From Streptomyces xantholiticus (GTDB lineage: Bacteria > Actinomycetota > Actinomycetes > Streptomycetales > Streptomycetaceae), in the NCBI RefSeq assembly GCF_014651015.1, contig NZ_BMWB01000004.1, positions 313,742 to 377,741 of the forward strand: a stretch of 64,000 nucleotides of DNA, in the 5' to 3' direction. A program made the position numbers and the translations under genes. Positions 60,853 to 64,000 of the stretch are shown piece after piece. The number at the start of each line of letters is the position of its first letter. Position 1 is the stretch's first letter. Below the pieces are notes generated by a model. That model worked only from the letters and a program-made list of their open reading frames with translations. It was not told the DNA's origin and did no database searches.

Positions 60853-62173
60853 CCGTGTCCTCCGCATCAGGGGCGATGTCACGCACATTCGGGACGTAGT
60901 GGGTGGCGCCGTAGTCGGCCATCGGGCCGCGCAGACGCGGGCGTTCGCTGTGGCTGCCGCCGCCCGGTGGGGCGGGCGGGAAGACCTCCGCGTGGCGCAG
61001 GTACTCCTGGGCGGCCGCCTCCGCCACCTGGGGCAGCAGTTGCCCGAAGGCCTCCATCGTGTACACGCCCTTGGCCGCCGCCTGGCAGGCCGCCCGGCCG
61101 TGGCTCATGTGGTGCGGCATGGTGCGCTCCAGCTTCTCGATCAGCGCGGCCTCCGATTCGCGGCTGCTGTCCGGGTCGTCGCGGTTCCAGGGGACGACCA
61201 CGCTCACCCAGGGGCGCGGCACCGCGTCGAAGGCGGCGAGTTTGCGCCGCCGGTCCTCGTTCTCCAGGGCCCAGCGGTCGACGAGCAGGATCTCGGGGCG
61301 GGTCGGCGGCTGGCCGGCGGCTGCCAGGGACTCGTGGTCGAACGAGGAGACGGTGGGCTGGTAGTTGAGCGAGCGCACCAGGTCCTGCGCGATGGACGCC
61401 AGCGGGCGCGCCGAGTCGGGGTGGTACGGATTCCAGTCCTGGGGTTGCTTGCCGTAGAAGTCGGCCGCCCGGCCGGGTGGCAGATCGTGGCTCGTGGGCG
61501 CGGCAACGGTGATGTGCATGGGCCGCGGACCGACGCTGGGCCTGCCGAAGGCGCTGGGTGCCTGACGGAATTCGACGGGACTGCCGGGCGCGAGCCGGGT
61601 GGTGTCGGCGACGCTCACAATCCGTTTCGCCAGCTCGTAGACGGCCGCCTCGTACTCCTCGGCGAATATCCGGAGCTTGATCAGCCCGTAGAGCCCGTCG
61701 GTCACATAGCGGTCGCCGAAGGCGCGGTGGTTGAACTGCAACCGCTCGGCGGGACCCGGGAGTTGTTCGGGAGGCATCGGCACCCATAACGCGGGGACGA
61801 TCGCCTCCGCAGGGCGGTTGCTCTTCGCGTGATGGTAGATGGCCCGCTGGGCGAAGGCGTACCACTCCTTGCCGCACATCTCGCTGGCGAAGTAGCGGGG
61901 GGAGAAGAGCGGGACGAACACCCGGCAACTGGCGAGAACTTCACCCAGCCGTTCCGACCAGCCCTCTCCGGAGCGTATCTCCCGGTCCATGAAGCCGGCG
62001 GGAGCACCGGCCGGCAGATCGGTCATGGCCATCACATGGCCGACCAGGTCGCGGAAGAGCCGTTCGACCCACATGTCGGGGTCCGGGCCTCCCGCCCCGT
62101 ACCGCGGTGTGTGCGCGTAGCTCAAGAAGAAGTACGGCCGATGGTCCGCCGCCCGCTGCGCTGAATCCGACAC
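60836..62173 (-). CDS. fxsC: FxsC-like TIR-domain protein
   Basis: 445 aa from GTG. N-terminal TIR-like domain: YFFLSYAHTPRYGAGG, PAGFMDREIRSGEGWSERL, SCRVFVPLFSPRYFASEMCGKEW; C-terminal region with the SERPRLRGP tail. I recognise it as the TIR-like protein FxsC of FxSxx-COOH RiPP loci. Whether it hydrolyses NAD is unknown; the second acidic residue of a NADase active site cannot be judged from sequence alone. It overlaps the FxsT-like gene by 17 bp. Confidence 0.85.
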   Translation of the reverse strand: MSDSAQRAADHRPYFFLSYAHTPRYGAGGPDPDMWVERLFRDLVGHVMAMTDLPAGAPAGFMDREIRSGEGWSERLGEVLASCRVFVPLFSPRYFASEMCGKEWYAFAQRAIYHHAKSNRPAEAIVPALWVPMPPEQLPGPAERLQFNHRAFGDRYVTDGLYGLIKLRIFAEEYEAAVYELAKRIVSVADTTRLAPGSPVEFRQAPSAFGRPSVGPRPMHITVAAPTSHDLPPGRAADFYGKQPQDWNPYHPDSARPLASIAQDLVRSLNYQPTVSSFDHESLAAAGQPPTRPEILLVDRWALENEDRRRKLAAFDAVPRPWVSVVVPWNRDDPDSSRESEAALIEKLERTMPHHMSHGRAACQAAAKGVYTMEAFGQLLPQVAEAAAQEYLRHAEVFPPAPPGGGSHSERPRLRGPMADYGATHYVPNVRDIAPDAEDTDDSQS

Positions 62174-62288
62174 ACGACCCCCGTCCTGCGTGAACGCCCG
62201 GCCCGACAGACACGATCGGCGAAGAACGGACGCGAATTAATCATTCCGGAGCGGACCGCGCTCCATCCCCCCGCCGTTCGGTCAATCA

Positions 62289-63062
62289 TCACCGCTTTTC
62301 GGTCATCCAACCCTTCGCGTGGTCTACCGCGTCCCTGAGCGAGAACAGTCTCGCGGTTCTTCGACCAAGTTGTCCGCTTCGTTCCACCCCCCAGGAGAAG
62401 GCCGCACCGACCGCCTCGAAATCACTGTCGTCCAGCACGACGTCGGTGTACTCGGTCCACTCGGAGCCGCCCTCCGGCCCCCTCACCACACAACGGTAGG
62501 TGCGCAGCGCGGATTTGACCCGGTATTCGGCAAGATGGAATGCGCTGCACTTGGCGAAACCCACATTGATCATGAGCACCTGCGCCCCGGCCCGGTAGAG
62601 CGCACCCAGCGGTGAACGCTCGCCGAGATGGCAGTCCAGAGGGTGCTCGGCGAGCAGCTCGGCGGCCTGCTGGCCGAGCGCCGCGAACGACGTCTGCGGA
62701 TGCGCGCTGCGCAGGGCCCCCGCCGCGGTCCGTACGGACTCGGCCAACCGGCCCATCCCCTGACTGGGCGTGGTGGCCGGGTCGAAGGCCGGCATGTCCG
62801 CCCGGAAGGCCGCCGCCTGCACGGGTGTCATGCCGCGCACTCGCGCCAGATACGCGGAGGAGGTGTCCGAGTTCTCCTCGGTGAAGGCGGGCACCACCAG
62901 CGTGCCGTCGGGGCCCAGGACCTCGAGCAGCGCGTCGCGCACGGTGCGGGCATCGAGCCCGGTGGTGTGCAGGGAGGCGTGGACGAGAAGGGTCGCGCCC
63001 CTGCGCACGCCCAGGGCGCGCAGTGCGCGGACCGGGTCCCGGGTTCCTGACGGGTCATCCAC
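62289..63062 (-). CDS. AAC(3) family N-acetyltransferase of the FxSxx locus
   Basis: 257 aa from a GTG (MDDPSGTRDPVRALRALG) that overlaps the HExxH-family stop by 8 bp. Antibiotic acetyltransferase fold: GATLLVHASLHTTGLDARTVRDALLEVLGPDGTLVVPAFT and HPQTSFAALG. In this context it is a RiPP accessory (possible peptide acetylation), not evidence of aminoglycoside resistance. A 115-bp gap separates it from fxsC. Confidence 0.85.
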   Translation of the reverse strand: MDDPSGTRDPVRALRALGVRRGATLLVHASLHTTGLDARTVRDALLEVLGPDGTLVVPAFTEENSDTSSAYLARVRGMTPVQAAAFRADMPAFDPATTPSQGMGRLAESVRTAAGALRSAHPQTSFAALGQQAAELLAEHPLDCHLGERSPLGALYRAGAQVLMINVGFAKCSAFHLAEYRVKSALRTYRCVVRGPEGGSEWTEYTDVVLDDSDFEAVGAAFSWGVERSGQLGRRTARLFSLRDAVDHAKGWMTEKR

Positions 63063-64000
63063 CGGCTGCCTCCGCGTGCAGAGCGGCGATCAGGCGCTTG
63101 CCGCTGACGGTCGGTTCCGGTGCGTCGCGCAGGGTCTTCAGGGCAAGGACGGCGTGGGCGGCGGACGCCGGGTCGAGGGCCGCGAGTACGACGCGTTCGT
63201 ACGCCCCGGCCAACAGTGCGGAGGCGGGCAGCGGCTCGTCCTGCCAGGGAGCGGGATGCAGCCAGGCGCCGTCCTCCGCCAGAAGGTCCGTGACTTCGCC
63301 GACGGCACGGAGTTTCGCCCGGGCGAAGCCCCGCAGCAGGGCGACCGCCAGGTCGGCGGGCGGGCCGTGAAGGCCGAGGCCGAGGGCGCCGTAGGCATGC
63401 CTCCCGACCGAGGGCCCGGCGCCCTTAAGAGGCGTCAGGGTGGTGATGGACGCCGCGAGTTCGGCCGCTCGCCCGGGCGCGCTGTCCCGCAGCAGGGCCC
63501 AGGCCGCGGCGAGGGACTCGGTGTCCCCCGCGGGGCGTACCGGTTCGCCGTAGCAGTCCCGGTAGGGATCGAGGTCGTCGAGCACCAGCTGCGGCCAGCC
63601 GTCGAGTCCGGGCCGGTGCAGGGGCCGCCAGCCGGCCCGGCGCTTCTCCGGGTGCACGCGTAACGTCTCGCGTCCTGCCACCCGGACGACCAGCTCGTCC
63701 AAGGTGCCGCCGACTTCGGCCTCACAGGGTTCGCCGTCGGCCGACAGCCGCAGCTCGCCCAGGGTGGGCAGCATGAGAGTGCCGGTGGGGCAGCCGACCC
63801 GCACGGACAGGCCGAGTCCGCTGCGTACGACCGCGGCGGCCACACGGGACTCCAGGCGGAGGGCGAGTGCGACGGCGTCGGGCCGCTGCCGGCGCAGGGC
63901 TTCCAGGCAGTCGTGGAGCCAGGTGCGGGTGTAGGGATGGGCGTAGATCTCGTCGAGACCGAGCGAGGACTCGTCGATCGTGGACGCGAGCTCCCAGGCG
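63055..64000 (-). CDS. HExxH-family putative peptide modification protein, motif lost (5' end beyond window)
   Basis: Reads from the right window edge (AWELASTIDESSLGLDEIYA... HPYTRTW) to the stop 63055. The family core is recognisable (ADLAVALL..., GAWLHPAPWQDEPLPASALLAGAYERVVL) but the hallmark HExxH after LAVALL is RGFAR (LLRGFARAKLRAV). The zinc-peptidase-like centre is therefore missing unless supplied elsewhere. Partial gene: the N-terminus lies outside. It overlaps the AAC(3) gene by 8 bp, placing it in the FxSxx operon. Confidence 0.75.
   Translation of the reverse strand, partial: AWELASTIDESSLGLDEIYAHPYTRTWLHDCLEALRRQRPDAVALALRLESRVAAAVVRSGLGLSVRVGCPTGTLMLPTLGELRLSADGEPCEAEVGGTLDELVVRVAGRETLRVHPEKRRAGWRPLHRPGLDGWPQLVLDDLDPYRDCYGEPVRPAGDTESLAAAWALLRDSAPGRAAELAASITTLTPLKGAGPSVGRHAYGALGLGLHGPPADLAVALLRGFARAKLRAVGEVTDLLAEDGAWLHPAPWQDEPLPASALLAGAYERVVLAALDPASAAHAVLALKTLRDAPEPTVSGKRLIAALHAEAAGG

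Noticed and set aside
62289..63062. Aminoglycoside resistance gene
   Set aside because: The AAC(3) fold is there, but it is embedded in the FxSxx operon; resistance is not the simplest role.
1..64000. rRNA, tRNA genes, CRISPR arrays or a polyketide/NRPS cluster
   Set aside because: No cloverleaf-like CCA ends, conserved rRNA segments, regularly spaced repeats, or ketosynthase/adenylation-carrier modules were found by eye; a tRNA scan would be decisive.

Overview
The window is high-GC actinobacterial chromosome and almost certainly comes from a Streptomyces. It has GC-rich third codon positions, frequent GTG/TTG starts, dense TetR/MerR/GntR/ArsR regulators, secreted esterases, a streptogrisin-type protease with prodomain, an AA10 LPMO, a class F sortase, a SoxR, and a DnaE2-ImuB pair. 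I saw no rRNA, tRNA or CRISPR. It reads as chromosomal arm-proximal core: mostly intact small operons, one decayed mobile remnant (about 31.5-32.3 kb), and a frameshifted LysR tail at the left edge.

Layout. 0-3.3 kb: a fatty-acid-type operon (SDR, acyl-CoA ligase, TetR). 3.4-8.8 kb: NamZ-like exo-muramidase, a hydrolase, two unknown proteins and a DraRnl-type RNA ligase. 8.9-12.9 kb: SoxR, MaoC hydratase with its TetR, YiaA/B protein, and an acyl-CoA dehydrogenase divergent from a TetR. 12.9-18.8 kb: ArsR regulator with EamA exporter, an MHS transporter, and an alcohol/aldehyde dehydrogenase operon. 18.9-24.8 kb: orphan MalK-type ATPase, class F sortase with a surface protein, MFS and CitMHS citrate transporters. 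24.9-31.4 kb: molybdopterin oxidoreductase, TetR, homogentisate dioxygenase, GntR/UTRA regulator, and an orphan type ISP protein.

31.5-40 kb: broken serine recombinase, CoA-transferase, degenerate Ser/Thr kinase, SGNH esterase, AAA ATPase, GntR, a GNAT and a DUF402 protein. 40-45.3 kb: tctCBA tricarboxylate transporter divergent from a CitB-type response regulator with no kinase beside it, then a flavin reductase and a GYD protein. 45.6-56.8 kb: wall-anchored LPMO, lipase, imuB-dnaE2 under a LexA-like box, a TetR-controlled MFS pump, a serine protease and an alpha/beta hydrolase. 56.9-64 kb (right edge): a minus-strand FxSxx-COOH RiPP-type accessory operon (HExxH-family protein, AAC(3)-like protein, TIR-like FxsC, giant FxsT-like NTPase/TPR protein). 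The precursor and radical SAM enzyme would lie beyond the right edge.

Three sets of repeated TetR-type operators tie separate genes together: AACTA-N7-TAGTT (acyl-CoA dehydrogenase/TetR and, 6.6 kb away, the alcohol/aldehyde dehydrogenase operon); CATACCGAC(C/T)GGT (SDR-ligase-TetR operon, MHS transporter, molybdopterin oxidoreductase); and TGAGCAAGCGCTTAGA (MaoC hydratase and the convergent TetR). Together with the enzymes, these suggest small alcohol/acid/acyl-CoA catabolic regulons. The most unusual points are the loss of the HExxH motif in the HExxH-family RiPP protein, the kinase with altered ATP-site residues, a 15-bp inverted repeat that buries the citrate transporter start, and a 40-bp perfect palindrome at 54.4 kb.
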